The notes under the pieces are model-generated. The model searched no databases. It was not told the origin of the DNA and was given only the letters and a program-made list of their open reading frames with translations. The translations under genes were made by a program, and so were the position numbers. Positions 45,453 to 57,499 of a DNA stretch of 64,000 bases are shown one piece after another (the stretch's first letter is position 1; every line of letters begins with the position of its first letter). The stretch comes from Salvator merianae (taxonomy: Eukaryota > Chordata > Lepidosauria > Squamata > Teiidae), in NCBI GenBank assembly GCA_003586115.2, contig QVOM02000049.1:23427765-23491764 (forward strand), in the 5' to 3' direction.

Positions 45453-46310
45453 TGGCCATTTTCGCACTTATTACGCTACACAGACTAATTAGGCTGTGCT
45501 AGCATAGTACTTTACCACGCAGCGTGGACACTGTCCACACTGCATAGCTGAAAACAGGTCCTGTAGCCGGTTACCGGCATTTGTGGTGCAAACACTGTTA
45601 GTTATGCCTAATCCTTGCCACAGCAGCAGCCAGCAAGCAGCCAGCCACTGCCATGGCTACTGGCAGCAGTGCCACATGCATGTGCGCACATCCACAATTA
45701 CTCAGTTGGGTCCGCACGATGCCCTGATTGGGCCGGAGATGCCGGATCAGGCTGCGCAATGCCCAATTCAGCTTTGTGAGGCCCGACTGGGCGTATGCCC
45801 AATCATCGCCGTGGCAGTGACCAGCAAGCATCCTTATTATGAAGTGTCCAGGCCACTGCAAGGCGGTGATCACACATGCGTTGATGGGGCAATCGGGCCC
45901 GATTGGTCCTGCACGATGCTGGATTGGGCTGCGCAATGCCTGTGATGCCCGATGGGGCCTGCACCCAATCCTCACCATGGCAGCAGCCGGGAAACAACCG
46001 GCCACTGCCATGGTGACCAGCAGGCCCATGCCGTGTGATCGAGCCTACGCAATCGGGCCAAGCAGTGCTCCAATTGGGACATGGTGCGTCTCAATTGTGC
46101 TGGCACAATCAGCTAGTTGCACCTGTGCACTCCATGGGCCTGCCAGTTGCCATGACTGCGGCCAGATGCTTCCTGGCCTCTGCCATGGTGAGGGTTGGGC
46201 ATGGCTACTAACATTTGCACCACAAATGCCGGTAGCCAGCTTCAGGTCCAGTTTCCAGCCCCACAGTGCGGACTAATTAGTTTGTTCTTTCATGGTAAGT
46301 GTGAAAACGC
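45453..46310. mobile_element. CpG-rich PIF/Harbinger-like transposon with internal short repeats
   Basis: The left end is GGCCATTTTCGCACTTATTA and the right end in reverse GGGCGTTTTCACACTTACC. The subterminal GACTAATTAG occurs near both ends. The interior carries many degenerate units built on CAATC(G/A)GGCC with GCATC/GATGC spacers, plus repeated GCCATGGCAGCAGCC-type blocks. It is related to 34462 and 48573. Flanking triplets AAT and ATG are not identical. The ORFs of 120-145 codons inside are incidental. Confidence 0.75.
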
Positions 46311-47550
46311 CCATGGCTCAATTAGATTTGAACCAAACCACCATTATCAAGTTCATGCACATCTTTTTTGCTGTAGTATGGCCCAGGCATTCCCGGCTTC
46401 AGATTTTACTCTAAGGCATGGGAACAAAACTCCTAGACTAATTACTGGGTTGTGGAGAGGATAAAATGGAAGGAAGGAGAGAATCATGGGTGCCAGCTTG
46501 AGCTCTTTGGAAGAAAGGTGAGATATAAATGCCATAAATAAAAACATTAATAAATAAACATGCATACAGTAATTACATACAACAGACTGTTTATTTCACA
46601 TGTAGTCTTACTGAACACTTAAAGACTAATTACAATGAAGAAACTGCAGAGAAACGTTCTGGTTATAAAACTGGGGCTCTGAAGAGTTGCTGTGCTACCC
46701 TCCCTTTCTTCTCATGGTTACTGCTGTAAGTGTTTAAAAATATTTCAGAACAGGTTTTGTAATAAATTTGATGGCAACAAGATGAATTTCATTTCTGTAA
46801 AATTTTGTTGTTTAATCTTTTCGTCTGCACAAATATGACCTAGAGGAGAATTTTACAAGCAAACAAGCTGGATGGCATTTTTAAAAACAAACACAATGGT
46901 GTGATGATAATGAATCAAAACTTTATGACACATTTTAGGGTAGTTCTAGTCTTAAGATGTTCTATTACAATAATTGCTTTTTTAGAAGAAAGCAAAACAT
47001 CATCACTAAGAAAAATCAAAATCGTGTGGTTCCTTTGTATCAATAAAAGATGGTTTTGTTTTCAGTACAGGTATTTGCAAGCCTACTAGTTTCATTTTAT
47101 AAAGAGTCTGGAACACATACGCTCTTTTGATACGATCCTAATCATTCTGACCTTGAAACAAACTCCACGGAAGTCCATGAGACAACAGAGCACCTCTGAG
47201 TAATTCCAATGTTACAATCAATTATTCTATATTCCACCAGGAGCGCTTCTTGGAAGAAATGAAACACTAGTAAATTGCTAGTAAATTTTACCTCCCTTTT
47301 GCAAGTTCCCATTTAAATATGAAAAATAAGTCACTAATTAAGAAGGGGGCAACTCATATGCCTTGTTACTCAAAAGACTCACAGCTGTGGAATGGAAGTT
47401 CTGCAGTTCTGGTAGGCTGCTTTCACAGCTGACAAGAAATGGTCCATTTTTAGTTCAACACAAAAATTGTCCAGACAGAAAGCAGACCTGAAATTCATGA
47501 CCTCCTTTCTCTGCCACTGTACATCAAGTAGGAGAGTGACAGAAAAACAC
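46311..47550. other. Non-coding stretch with a LINE tail
   Basis: Apart from the LINE terminus at 46495-46562, no gene or repeat family is recognised. Confidence 0.45.
46495..46562 (+). mobile_element. LINE 3' end, L2-like, sense
   Basis: CTCTTTGGAAGAAAGGTGAG, then ATATAAATGCCATAAATAA and a terminal AATAAATAAACA run: the same terminus as at 8700-8731. Confidence 0.6.
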
Positions 47551-48125
47551 AAGCACATAAGAGGAGCTCTGCTGGGCTAGGTCACAGCCCATCTAGGCCA
47601 GCATCCTGTCTCATACAGCGGCCCACCAATTGCTTCTGGGCATTCTCAAACAGAATAGGCAAAAGGCAAAACCTTCACTTGTTCTCAGCTCCCTGCAAGT
47701 GGCCTTTAGAAGCATCTTGCCTGCCTGTCTCTCCAACCCGGAGGCAGCAACTACACATCAATTCTCATAACCATTGAAACCTGTCCTCCACGAGTTTGTT
47801 GTCACCACCTCTTCTCATAGTAAATTCCATGACCTGCTGGATGAAAAAAATCTTCCCTTTGTTGGTCCTAACTCCCTTGCCTATCTGCTTCATAGATTGC
47901 TCCCTGGTTCTGTTGTTGTGCAATAGAGAAAAGAATTTTTCTCTGTCCACCTTTTCCACACCATGCATGATTTCATATATAGTACTTCAATCAGGTCACC
48001 TCTTAAATGCCACCTTTCAAGACTGAAGAGGTTGATCATCCTGATTCTCCTTTTCTGCACGATTTCCAGTTCTACAGTATCCTTTATGAGGTCTGGTGAC
48101 CAGAATTATATGCAATATGAGCACA
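47551..48125 (-). mobile_element. CR1-type LINE, ORF2 C-terminus and 3' region, antisense
   Basis: Minus-strand frame 47765-47968 encodes VEKVDREKFFSLLHNN, then RTREQSMKQIGKGVRTNKGK and FFIQQVMEF. This corresponds to the conserved C-terminal segment of CR1 ORF2, where NxRTRGHxxKL and FFxQRVVxxWN-type motifs are expected. Downstream on the minus strand (lower coordinates) is the shared block containing GGATGCTGGCCTAGATGGGC and CAGCAGAGCTCCTC, the CR1 3' portion also seen at 11560-11800. Substitutions and a premature end make it non-functional. Confidence 0.8.
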
Positions 48126-48572
48126 CCTTTTAAAAAAGACATTAGAAGAGGAGGCAACATGCTTTCCATGTGAAAAAATGCACACTGCAGAAAACATGGA
48201 TTGGAAGGGAAATACTACACACTTGACACGAGTTCTCACATTTTTGTGTAATTTCCCTGCAGTGCAAGATGTAGTAAAACTTTTGCATTGCTACATGCTT
48301 AAACAAAGCATGGCTCATCTTTAATTGCATTGGTCTGATATTACTATCTAAACAAATACTTCTAGCTCCCACAGAGTAATTTTTATAAAGACTATCTACC
48401 TACCTAACTATCTATATGCAGGACTCTGGGTGCAAATTGTCCTTCCCGCAGCTACCTGATCTTTCATTTAATAAGCAGAATGGGAAGAAATACCAATTGA
48501 TTTAAACCGGTGGCTTGCATATTCAAGCTGGGTCATATCCACCCAGAGGTTTGGCACACTGGTAGAATGTTA
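48126..48572. other. Non-coding stretch
   Basis: Short CTA(T/C) run at about 48393-48418. Nothing else recognised. Confidence 0.45.
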
Positions 48573-48928
48573 GGGCATTTTCACACTTACTGTGTTAGAA
48601 CAGGATAATTATACTGACCATGCAGTATGGACACCATCCACACTGCGTGGCCGTGGTTTCTTACCTGAAGCAGGCTACCAGCATCCACAGTGCGAATATC
48701 AGTAGCCTTGCCTGATGCTTACTATGGCAGCAGCTGGGAAGTGTCTGGCTGCTGCCATGGCAACCTCCAGGGCCACACAGCATGCAGGCATGCGCAGGTA
48801 TGATCAGGCAATCGCATAGCTGACTATCAGCTCCCAGTAAAGGTGTGGAGCACAAATTTGTACTACACAGCTAGGAGTGATCTCGGCTGCTCCCGGCCAC
48901 TCAGGCCTCTGCAATAAAATCCAACACT
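48573..48928. mobile_element. Transposon related to 45453-46310, right end missing
   Basis: The left end is GGGCATTTTCACACTTACTG, preceded by TTA. The following ATGGACACCATCCACACTGC and GCTGCTGCCATGGCAACC blocks match the 45453 copy. The right end is not found before the family C element begins three bases later, so it is probably truncated. Confidence 0.6.
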
Positions 48929-48931
48929 TCA

Positions 48932-50602
48932 GGCGCGGTCTGACATCATAAATTTAATCCATATCAGAAGAGTATGAGGACTGAATTCGTCTTCTGGTTG
49001 CCGCCACATTTGCATTTTAACACGGACTCAATTCGGACTTGCTCTTTCTCACACTGATGTGTCCTGTGCGTGGCACGGGGAAACCGTACTTTTTCTGCCT
49101 CCACCCCTTGCCAAATCCCCCTCTCTGTGCAGTCAGTGACTGGCTGCAGTCCCAATGTTCAAATCTTGAATTCACAGGGGTGGGCAACTCAAGCTCTGCC
49201 CTCCGTATGTCCCCGCTGCTGCCTCAGAACATGGATTCACTTGGCGGCATTATTAGTCATTCACCATTTGCTCCTTCTCCCCCTCCAGCCTATATCTACA
49301 CAAGCAGAACTTTAATACCCCCATCTATCGCATAATAAAGCTTCTTAAAGGGCAGGTGGCAATTTCTGCTCCATTGCAATTGCACTTTTGCGCAATTGCA
49401 CAATTTAAGAGTAGTGCAAAAGCAGGCTGAAGTTCATGAAGAGGGGGAAACATGGACAGGAAGCATGGGGGGGGGACTCTCTTATCATGATAGTGTAGTT
49501 AATGGCCAGCAAATAGACTCTGCCTCATCTCCCCCGAGACATCCACAGTGGCATGTGTCCCACTATGTAGCTGTGTGCTGCCAACGGCAAAACTGATATT
49601 GAGTGGGTTCTTTGTTGGGGCAAGAGGACTGCACCCCCAAACAGGCATAGTCTGTATTTTGGTTTAATCAGCNGCCCTCCGTATGTCCCCGCTGCTGCCT
49701 CAGAACATGGATTCACTTGGCGGCATTATTAGTCATTCACCATTTGCTCCTTCTCCCCCTCCAGCCTGTATCTACATAAGCAGAACTTTAATATCACATG
49801 TATTGCACAATAAAGCTTCTTAAAGGGCAGGTGGCAATTTCTGCTCCATTGCAATTGCACTTTTGCGCAATTGCACAATTTAAGAGTAGTGCAAAAGCAG
49901 GCTGAAGTTCATGAAGAGGGGGAAACATGGACAGGAAGCATGGGGGGGACTCTATTATCATGATAGTGTAGTTAATGGCCAGCAAATAGACTCTGCCTCA
50001 TCTCCCCCGAGACATCCACAGTGGCATGTGTCCCACTATGTAGCTGTGTGCTGCCAACGGCAAAACTGATATTGAGTGGGTTCTTTGTTGGGGCAAGAGG
50101 ACTGCACCCCCAAACAGGCATAGTCTGTATTTTGGTTTAATCAGCAGGCAGAAGTGGTGGAAGCCTTTAATTTCTTCCTGGCAGTATCAAATGGGAGATA
50201 AAGGAACAGAAAGGACCGCAGTTTAGCAATGTATAATGGAGAACGGTTTTCTTTTGTTCTGGCAGCGGGGGAAGGGGGAATACTGGAGGCGGATGGAACT
50301 ACTGTGATTCCTGCCCACTCACAAAGTCTGTCATTGGATGACAGGAAATGGGAAGCCCTCCCTCTGCATGCCCCCCAAAAAAGTACAGTTCCTCCCAAAT
50401 AGTCTCCTTCCACATTCTCACATCGTAAAGTAAAGCAGGCTAGCGATCTGGAATGGCTTGAGAACTCATTAAATCCGAATGCAAAGTAGTCCGGATTTTG
50501 CCAATTTAGTCCAGCAAAACTACAGAAAGGCAAGATCATGTCAGGCCAGGGGGAACTGAAGACGGCCTGTAAACTGATTAAATGCCATGTTGGAACACGG
50601 CC
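48932..50602 (-). mobile_element. Family C inverted-repeat transposon, TCA duplication
   Basis: The left end is GGCGCGGTCTGACATCATAA and the right end in reverse GGCCGTGTTCCAACATGG. TCA flanks both sides (48929-48931 and 50603-50605). It is colinear with 61878-62893 in opposite orientation, but longer because a 0.47-kb internal segment is present twice, separated by one N. There is no transposase; the minus frame 50141-50539 is the counterpart of an ORF in the other copy. Terminal GGCYGYG and the 3-bp duplication fit PIF/Harbinger. Confidence 0.85.
49198..50145 (+). repeat. Tandem duplication of about 473 bp across a single N
   Basis: Copy one 49198-49672 and copy two 49674-50145 are nearly identical for their whole length. 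They differ in a G-run length (nine against seven) and a cluster of substitutions at about 49316-49330 versus 49790-49806. The single N at 49673 sits exactly between them, which suggests an assembly join. Confidence 0.92.
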
Positions 50603-50605
50603 TCA

Positions 50606-51889
50606 GGTCTAAAGAAGATCTTTGAAAATACAGTAACAATTCTTACTTTATGTGTCTGATACTTTTCCATTTTTCCATTATATCTGACACTGCTCAAGGT
50701 TTCATATTCTGAATTTTTAAAATGCCAGCAGCTATGGGTTTTATTGAGGCAAGCCCTAATTATCTACAATCATGCAGTTTTGCAGAAAACAGCATTACCA
50801 AAGTAAAACCAACAGTCCAGCACTAGAACTCTTACTGTCAATATTCAATTTTGTTTCAGGAGATTTAATGCAAGCACAAAGACTGTTTCCAGTTAAAATA
50901 ATATTCTGTTGAAAACAAAGATCTCAGTTTTCTCTTTTAATATATGCATCTTGTACTGAGAAAAAAAGCACAAGCTGCAGGCAAATGAGACACTCAAAAT
51001 ATGCTTTAATTTGAATATGTTAAAAGGATGCAGTATCAAACCTACAATAAAAGTACATGAACGTATTGTGGTTTATTGGACACAGATGGCACAAGTTATA
51101 CATACAGAAACTCCATGTACAGTTATACATTAGTCCACATATTTTAATGTATGACTCTACATATTTTCTTTGCACTGAATCATATCATTGATCCAGCTAC
51201 CTTCATATTGTCTAATAATACTCACCTAATCACACAGACTCCCAAAGTCTAAGAAGAATGTTTTCCCATTACATACTCCCTAAGCCCTTTAAGAGGCGAT
51301 ACCAGGATTTTAATGCAGACTTTCCACAAGAGCTCAACCACAAGTAATCCCCAAAAATTTTTGTGAAAGTAATCCCCAGAATTTAGTGAATCATAAACAT
51401 AATATGGCCACTTTTTTTTTGGGGGGGGGGTACCTGACAAAGGGACTTTCAGCTTATTCTACAGCTGGAAAAGTACAAACTTCAGGAAACAGGCCTAAAT
51501 GAAATCAGGATTAATGTTTAGATGACTCAGCAGAACAGAACAGAATTGCATCAGCTGACACAGACGTGTTATGAAACAAAGGAAATCAGTCATGTTACAG
51601 AAAGTTCTAGAAAGACTATTTGGATAATATTTACACAAACCAATACGCATGTGTGTGTGTGTGATTTGTTTACATGTATGTATTAGGGATATGCCAAACT
51701 GATCCAGTTTAGAGCCAGTTTGGAATGAGCCAATGGGGTTTGGGTAGTCTGACACTGAAATGGACTCCCTCAAATTTGAGGGATTTGGCTCAGTAATGGA
51801 CCAAACTAGGGTTGTTCAAATCAAACACTTTGTTCATTCAAGGAGCCTTCCCCCTTCCACATTTGCACATGTGACTTCTCCACAATCAT
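50606..51889. other. Non-coding stretch
   Basis: No gene. A T-run plus G-run (about 51411-51430), a GT run (51651-51662), and a self-similar patch at 51685-51800 with GATCCAGTTTAGAGCCAG and related half-sites suggest worn repeats only. Confidence 0.4.
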
Positions 51890-52005
51890 GACCTAACTTC
51901 TCAATGCCCATCACATAGTTCCATCCTGGAACTGATATTAAGCTGACTGGTCTGAATTTTTTGGATCGCACCTGGATCTTTGTTTTTGAGATGCTTTTCT
52001 TTTTC
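51890..52005 (-). mobile_element. CR1-type LINE, early reverse transcriptase fragment, antisense
   Basis: The minus strand encodes KKFRPVSLISVPGWNYVM, matching the NYRPVSLTSVPGK motif near the start of the CR1 reverse transcriptase. It lies downstream, in minus-strand order, of the later RT motifs at 52540-52830, so the two are separate insertions or rearranged. Confidence 0.65.
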
Positions 52006-52539
52006 CTACACAGTCTAAGCCGGTCACAGTCAGCACAGATCTCTTTGCATTCCTCTTTGGTTTTTAGCAAACTGTACATTTTCCCAGCAAGCATGACAAG
52101 TTGATCACATTTAACTGTAGATCATCTATGGGTGTGATTAAACAAGGTGTTTTTCACTCACCCCTTTTAGAAAATGCACCAAAAAATAGGCATTCAAACA
52201 GTGAAAAGAACCATCCTACCTCATGTTTCCAGATCTTCATTCACCCAGAAGTCTGGCAACACCTTCTAAACAACAAGTGCTTGCCATTGATTGGCCAGAT
52301 TGGCCTGCCTGCGTTTTGGGGGACCCGATTGGTCGATGGCTGACAGCATTTGCTCCCTCCTCTGTGTCCCAGTCAGTGTGGCTGAAAGAATGAATTACCC
52401 TCAGACTTATTATTCCTGGTATGTGAAAAGGGTAGCAATTCTGAGGCTTCACAAAGCAGTAAGGCGCATTCAGTGGTAAAATGCCTGATGTCCCTGACTC
52501 CAATTCTCCCAGGGAGTGCCCATTTAAGAATGTCTGGTT
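52006..52539. other. Between two CR1 fragments, nothing recognised
   Basis: The minus-strand ORF 52237-52629 starts in CR1 sequence but loses similarity below about 52540. Confidence 0.4.
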
Positions 52540-52830
52540 GCACTCTGTGTAAATGTTAAAAGGCAATGATCCCAGTACAGAACCCTGGGGAACTCCAGCT
52601 GTTATAGCTTGCTTTGTGAGATATGTCAATTTACTCCTACCTTCTACTTTCTATTCTTCAATCAGTTGTTTACCCATAAGAAAAGCTATCCCCTCCTTTC
52701 ATAACTATTTACTGTACTACACAGTCTTTATCAAAAGTTTTCTGAAAGTCCAAGTAGACGATGTTTCCTGGATCATATTTATCCAGATATTTCCTGAAGC
52801 TGTAAACAAATTTAAGCAGTATAGATACAC
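52540..52830 (-). mobile_element. CR1-type LINE, central reverse transcriptase domain, antisense
   Basis: The minus strand shows, in order, IVYLDFQKTFDK (the xxDFxKAFDxV motif carrying a catalytic Asp) and, after a region with stops, AGVPQGSVLGSLPFNIYTE (the GVPQGSVLGPLLFxIY motif). Both are signature blocks of non-LTR reverse transcriptases of the CR1/jockey group. In-frame stops and a frameshift between them show it is a pseudogene. Confidence 0.82.
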
Positions 52831-52848
52831 AGATACACAGAATCTCCC

Positions 52849-53061
52849 CTTCCAGAAGTCTGGAAGAGGGTGTGAATGCTGTTGACTGGGAACAATCCAG
52901 CTGCTCCCAGTCAAGCTGTGGACAATGATTTTGTTGTCCACAGCTAGTAGCATCTGGCAGTGGCTGTAGATGCTCCTGGACACTGCAGCATCAGGGCTGT
53001 GCAGACTCACTCACTTGGTGACCGTCAGATCACTCACTATAGGTAAGGTGAAAACAGGCCC
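52849..53061 (-). mobile_element. Type A transposon, partial, inverted
   Basis: The right end in reverse is GGGCCTGTTTTCACCTTACC. The interior is the reverse complement of the type A core: TGCTGTTGACTGGGAACAAT, then CCAGCTGCTCCCAGTC and ACAGCTAGTAGCATC. The other end is missing; a small palindrome CTTCCAGAAGTCTGGAAG marks the broken side. Confidence 0.75.
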
Positions 53062-54213
53062 ATAGTTGGTGGGGAGGAGTGCTCTTTCAGTGCCAGATCT
53101 TACCCCTTTTTGAAGTCAAGGGGAGATTTCTTTCCAGCAAGTATAAAGCAATGTAATTTAAGAATCAATACTCTGGCTCTCCTACCTATTTGTGCCTGAC
53201 TGATAGTTTCTTACCATAGTGCTTTCAGGTGATTTATTAATATGGCATTTTTACTTTTATTTTTGCTTTGTGAGTTTGTTTTAAATCTATAATTATAAAT
53301 TGCTTTAAGTTTTACTAAGGAAAGTAACAAGAATGACCTCTCTCATATTTTAACAGAATAAAGGCTAGAAAAAAAGATGGATTTATTTTGATTGGATGGG
53401 CATACATGTTCCCTGAAGAGAAATTTGGGGTTTACTTGACTGTTTATCTACTCACTCAGTAGACATTTCAGTAATGTTTTGTGGCTGGTGGAGTTTGTAA
53501 AACAGGCAAAGAACATTAAGTGTTGTAGGCGATAATCTTTTGAAACCTGCAGTGAAAATGGGTGGTGTCAAGAGATGTCTAAACTGTGTTGAAAGGGAAT
53601 GTCAAGTTGATGAAAAACGTCTAATTCTTTTTACAACCCCAAATTAGTTCTTGAAACACACTAAGACACACATATTCACACACACTTCCAAGCTCTGAAA
53701 AGAGTCCCACCCACAGTCTTTTCTCTCTCAGGCATGTGGACACATGCACCCACAAACAAACACACACACCTCTGCACTTGTGTTGATCAACTTGCAGTAG
53801 ACTCACATAGCTGCAAGTACCTTCTTAGGTGGGTGTCAAGTACTTGATGAGTTTCTTTGGCTGAAAGGCAGGTAAAAACCCGTTTGATCTTGCAACCAGG
53901 ATTCGAGTATTTACCTGTCAAAGTCTCCACATATTTAGGCCCACGCATTTAGTCTATAACACACAGGGGAATTTTCATAAATTCATGTGTTCACAACCCC
54001 CTCCTTCCCACCCATCTCTTCTACAACATTCCTCCAGGTCATAAGCGCAGTGTATGGTGAACAAAATGGATACAGAGCTATACTGGGAAAATTCCCATCC
54101 CTAATCCATGGCATAGTAATGAAAATATATTGCCACCTTATTCTTCCTTAGCCTATCTACAATGTGTTCAAAATCATAACAGGACAAAATCCTATGTGAA
54201 CTATACTACTTTA
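53062..54213. other. Non-coding stretch
   Basis: No gene. CACA-rich runs at about 53660-53690 and 53755-53770. Confidence 0.45.
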
Positions 54214-54742
54214 GGCTGCAGTCCGACATTGTAAATTTAATCCGTATCAGAAGAGTACAAGGACTGAATTCGTCTTCTGATCGTTCCCACAGTTACATTT
54301 TAACACAGACTCAATTTGTACTCTCGTTCTCACATGGATGTTTTCCATGCTTGGCATGGAGAAACAGTCCCTTTTCTGCCGCCACCCCTCGTCAAATTCT
54401 CCTCCCTGTGCAGTCAGTGAGTGGCTGCAGTCCCAACGTTCAAATCTTGACGTCACAGAGGCGGGAAAGTCAAGCTCCACTCTCTGTATGTCTCTGCTGC
54501 TGCCTCAGAACATGGATTCACTTTGCAGCATTACTACTCATTCGCCATTTGCTCCTTCTCATCCCTACAGCCTCTGCCTACACAAGCAGAACTTTAAAAC
54601 CATGTGTACTGCACAATTAAGCTTCTTAAAGGGCAGATGGCAATTTCTGCTCCCTTGCAAGTGCACTTTTGCGCAATTGTGCAATTTAAAAGTAGTGCAA
54701 AAGCAGCGAGAGGTCCATGAAGAAGGGGAAACGTGGCGAGGG
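54214..54742 (-). mobile_element. Family C transposon, truncated copy
   Basis: Begins GGCTGCAGTCCGACATTG, preceded by TTA, and runs colinear with the left half of 48932-50602 (shared TGCTGCCTCAGAACATGG, GTGCACTTTTGCGCAATTG and a GTTCATGAAGA-like block). It stops in a TGTGTATG-rich run (54743-54768), so the other terminal repeat is lost. Confidence 0.85.
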
Positions 54743-57499
54743 AATGTGTGTGTATGTGTATGTGTATAGTTCTTAGGAATTTTAGGCTACCATTTTGGTG
54801 CCTACTCCTCCATATGGAAAGATTTTTTCAGAGCTATACATAGTCTTATCACGTTAAGTTATCTAACATCATCAGAAACTGTGGCTCACTTCTGATTCTA
54901 GCAGCCTGGTCACATCACAGCATGATCATCCATTTTAAGATAGAACAAGAACTTAAGTTGTTCTTAGCCTGTTCACATCTCCTTACTCAGGAAGGGACGC
55001 CCTTCCTGGCACAAGGCGAGGTGACCCTGGGTGTGGGCCAGCCAGATTATGGCTGGCAGTGGGTGAACCAGGCCATGCTGGGCAGGCCAACTCAGGTTGC
55101 CCCCTCTGACTCTGGGCCCCAGAGCCTGCAGGTTGCCCTCCACATTGTGCCTAAGTGGGGCAGAGACCAGCAGCCATTCATCTGGACTGCCCAGCGGGAT
55201 CCCAGGCTTGTTTGTACCTTGTGCTCTGAGCACAGCTTGTGCACCTCTGAACATGTGGTGAGCACCATGTGACTCCCATGCTTCCCCCCCCCCCCTTGAC
55301 CCAGTGCTCAGGAGGAAGTCAGCTTTGGAGGAAGATAGGCAGACCTTATTGTTTTCTTGCCTTCCTGCCGCTGAAACAGACTCAGTGCTGGGATATTCCA
55401 CTTACAGGATAAGTGCACAACAGTGGATTTTGCTACACAGAGGGCAAAGCATTTGCTTCAATTGTGGAAGCAGGAAACATGCTGTTTTCACTCACTCACA
55501 CACATACCCCTTGCCCTGTTTCTACCCAGGCTGATTTTCGAAGGTGCAAGAAGTGACCTCAGTAGTCCGTCATGTGCCTCTGAATATAGGACCAGTCATT
55601 TTGGCAGCAATGGAACACACTCAGACACTTTCCACATTGGATTTTATTCTTGGATATATCCCATAAAAGGACCCACTGTAGTCTGCACCGATGCAGAAAG
55701 GGTCAAAGTTAGTCCACACAATGGCAATAGGATAGAGGTGTGTGCAGAAAGCATCACCAAAATCTGCCCTCCCCACCCAATAAACTCACATTTCATGGAA
55801 CATTTGGTCCCTCTATGGCAGGATGATGCCTCAATGGTTATGGGCTTGTGTGGATCCCATGCCCTTCAGGCCCTTCCTTGGAGCCCTTATTGCACCATGC
55901 AGATCTTGCCTAAGATATAAAATGTTGATCCTGATATAGAATCCTTAACAATCCCACTGTTTTCCTCCTTGTCTTGCATTTTTCTTTGCAACCATTTGCA
56001 GGTTCCAGAACTAATGGAGTTTTGAACTCCATCCTGGATGACATCACATTGAGGTTGTCCCTATTACGCCCTTGCATTCTTATCCGACAAAAAATATTCT
56101 GAACATTGTTGCGGTAAATGAAACCTGAGTGTGTTTGGGCTAGCGTTCACCTTGCTTCTAGGATTGAGTTTGCTATCCACCTAACAAACTTGGTCCCCAT
56201 GTATTGGGCTACCTCTGTCTCATTTGTTTCCAGAAGCATCTGAGACAGCATTTTGCACATCACTACTACAGCAAGGAGGAATCTTCTTATGTCTGATTCT
56301 TGCTACTACATTGGTAATTGTCTGCAATTGGAAGGAACAGAAGTCATTGAACATTCAATACTAGTACCAAAAATATTGGGGTTTTGCAGCGAACAAGCTC
56401 TTCACTCATGAAGTAAAGACAATCACTGGCATAACTCCCAAGTTGACTTTTTATGATGTGTGGTTTCTGCTGATAGAACTGGTAGCAAGACTACAGGACC
56501 ACTGTTTCCCATCTCAACAACCTCTGGCTGTTACTCTAAGTGGACTTATACTGATTTGGGTCAATCACGTCAGACACAGTGGTTCTTTTTAGAGAAGTAG
56601 TTGCAGTTATAGTTTAGAGTAAATAAGGAGTTGGGAGTTAGATGTGTTCAGTTTGATTACTGGCCTGTATAGATTTTTTATTCATGTATCATTTTTCTCT
56701 AAAATAAAAGGAAGAAGAAATTGCATTAACCAAAGAGCAATGTTTATATCTGGCTTGCTTCTCATTTACCTAGTGAACAGGAAGCAGGCTAGATGTAAAC
56801 ATGACTCTTTGAGTATTGTAATTCTAACATTTGTTGGGTTTACTTAAATGAGTATACAGAAATAACACATGAATCAGCTTCCTAGAAAACATATACATTT
56901 TCCATAACCTGTGCTGTAATTTCAGAGGGTAAAGATGCATGATTCTCAGTTATATTTCATCTCAAGGTATGTGTGTGTTCAGATGTGTACAGTATTTTAA
57001 AAAGTGGAAAACACCTCTTCTGTCCACATCACACATAACATATCTTAGGTGTGCATATGAGAAGTTTTCAAACCATGCCTCTTTAATATTAAATTTAACT
57101 GCAACAAATTTCTTGACAGCAAGCAGTTGTGTTTTCAGCTGAAAGCCAGCGCTGGACAGCTCCCGAACTCCATATGGTCATGTCATAATTGACACAAAGA
57201 GATTGATTCACTGAAAAATCTGGGTTACTAATAGGTGGATTCAACTTGCTTCCCTTCAAGTAATCAAAGGTTTGGCTTTCAATTCAAGTTTGTGGAATTT
57301 ATATAAATATTTTGGGGTCACATAGAGTTTCCTTTGGACTTATTTCTAGGCTGTAGAAGCAATATCTGTAGGCATAATTTGGGCATATGGATGCAATACG
57401 TTATGATTACAAACACTTTGAAACAAAAGTAGCACTGAATGGGGCTTTATCTATAAAGGCTAGTGAATGTTAGCTGCTCTATCAATCAAGTTATTTTTA
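54743..57499. other. Non-coding stretch; GC-richer patch at 54967-55290
   Basis: At 54965 GCCTGTTCACATCTCC follows TTA and may be an orphan transposon left end; the next 300 bases are GC-richer. No right end was found. ORFs at 54922-55272, 54973-55401 and 55423-55920 (up to 165 codons) carry no recognisable domain. 56.0-57.5 kb is AT-rich without a supported feature. Confidence 0.4.

Noticed and set aside
45600..46200. Repeated GCCCAATC units considered as a CRISPR array
   Set aside because: Units are degenerate, of irregular spacing and in both orientations, and the window is vertebrate DNA.
54922..55920. Cluster of ORFs up to 165 codons in GC-richer sequence
   Set aside because: The GC-rich patch begins with a transposon-like GCCTGTTCACATC end; no protein similarity or splice context was seen, so it is not called a gene or a complete element.
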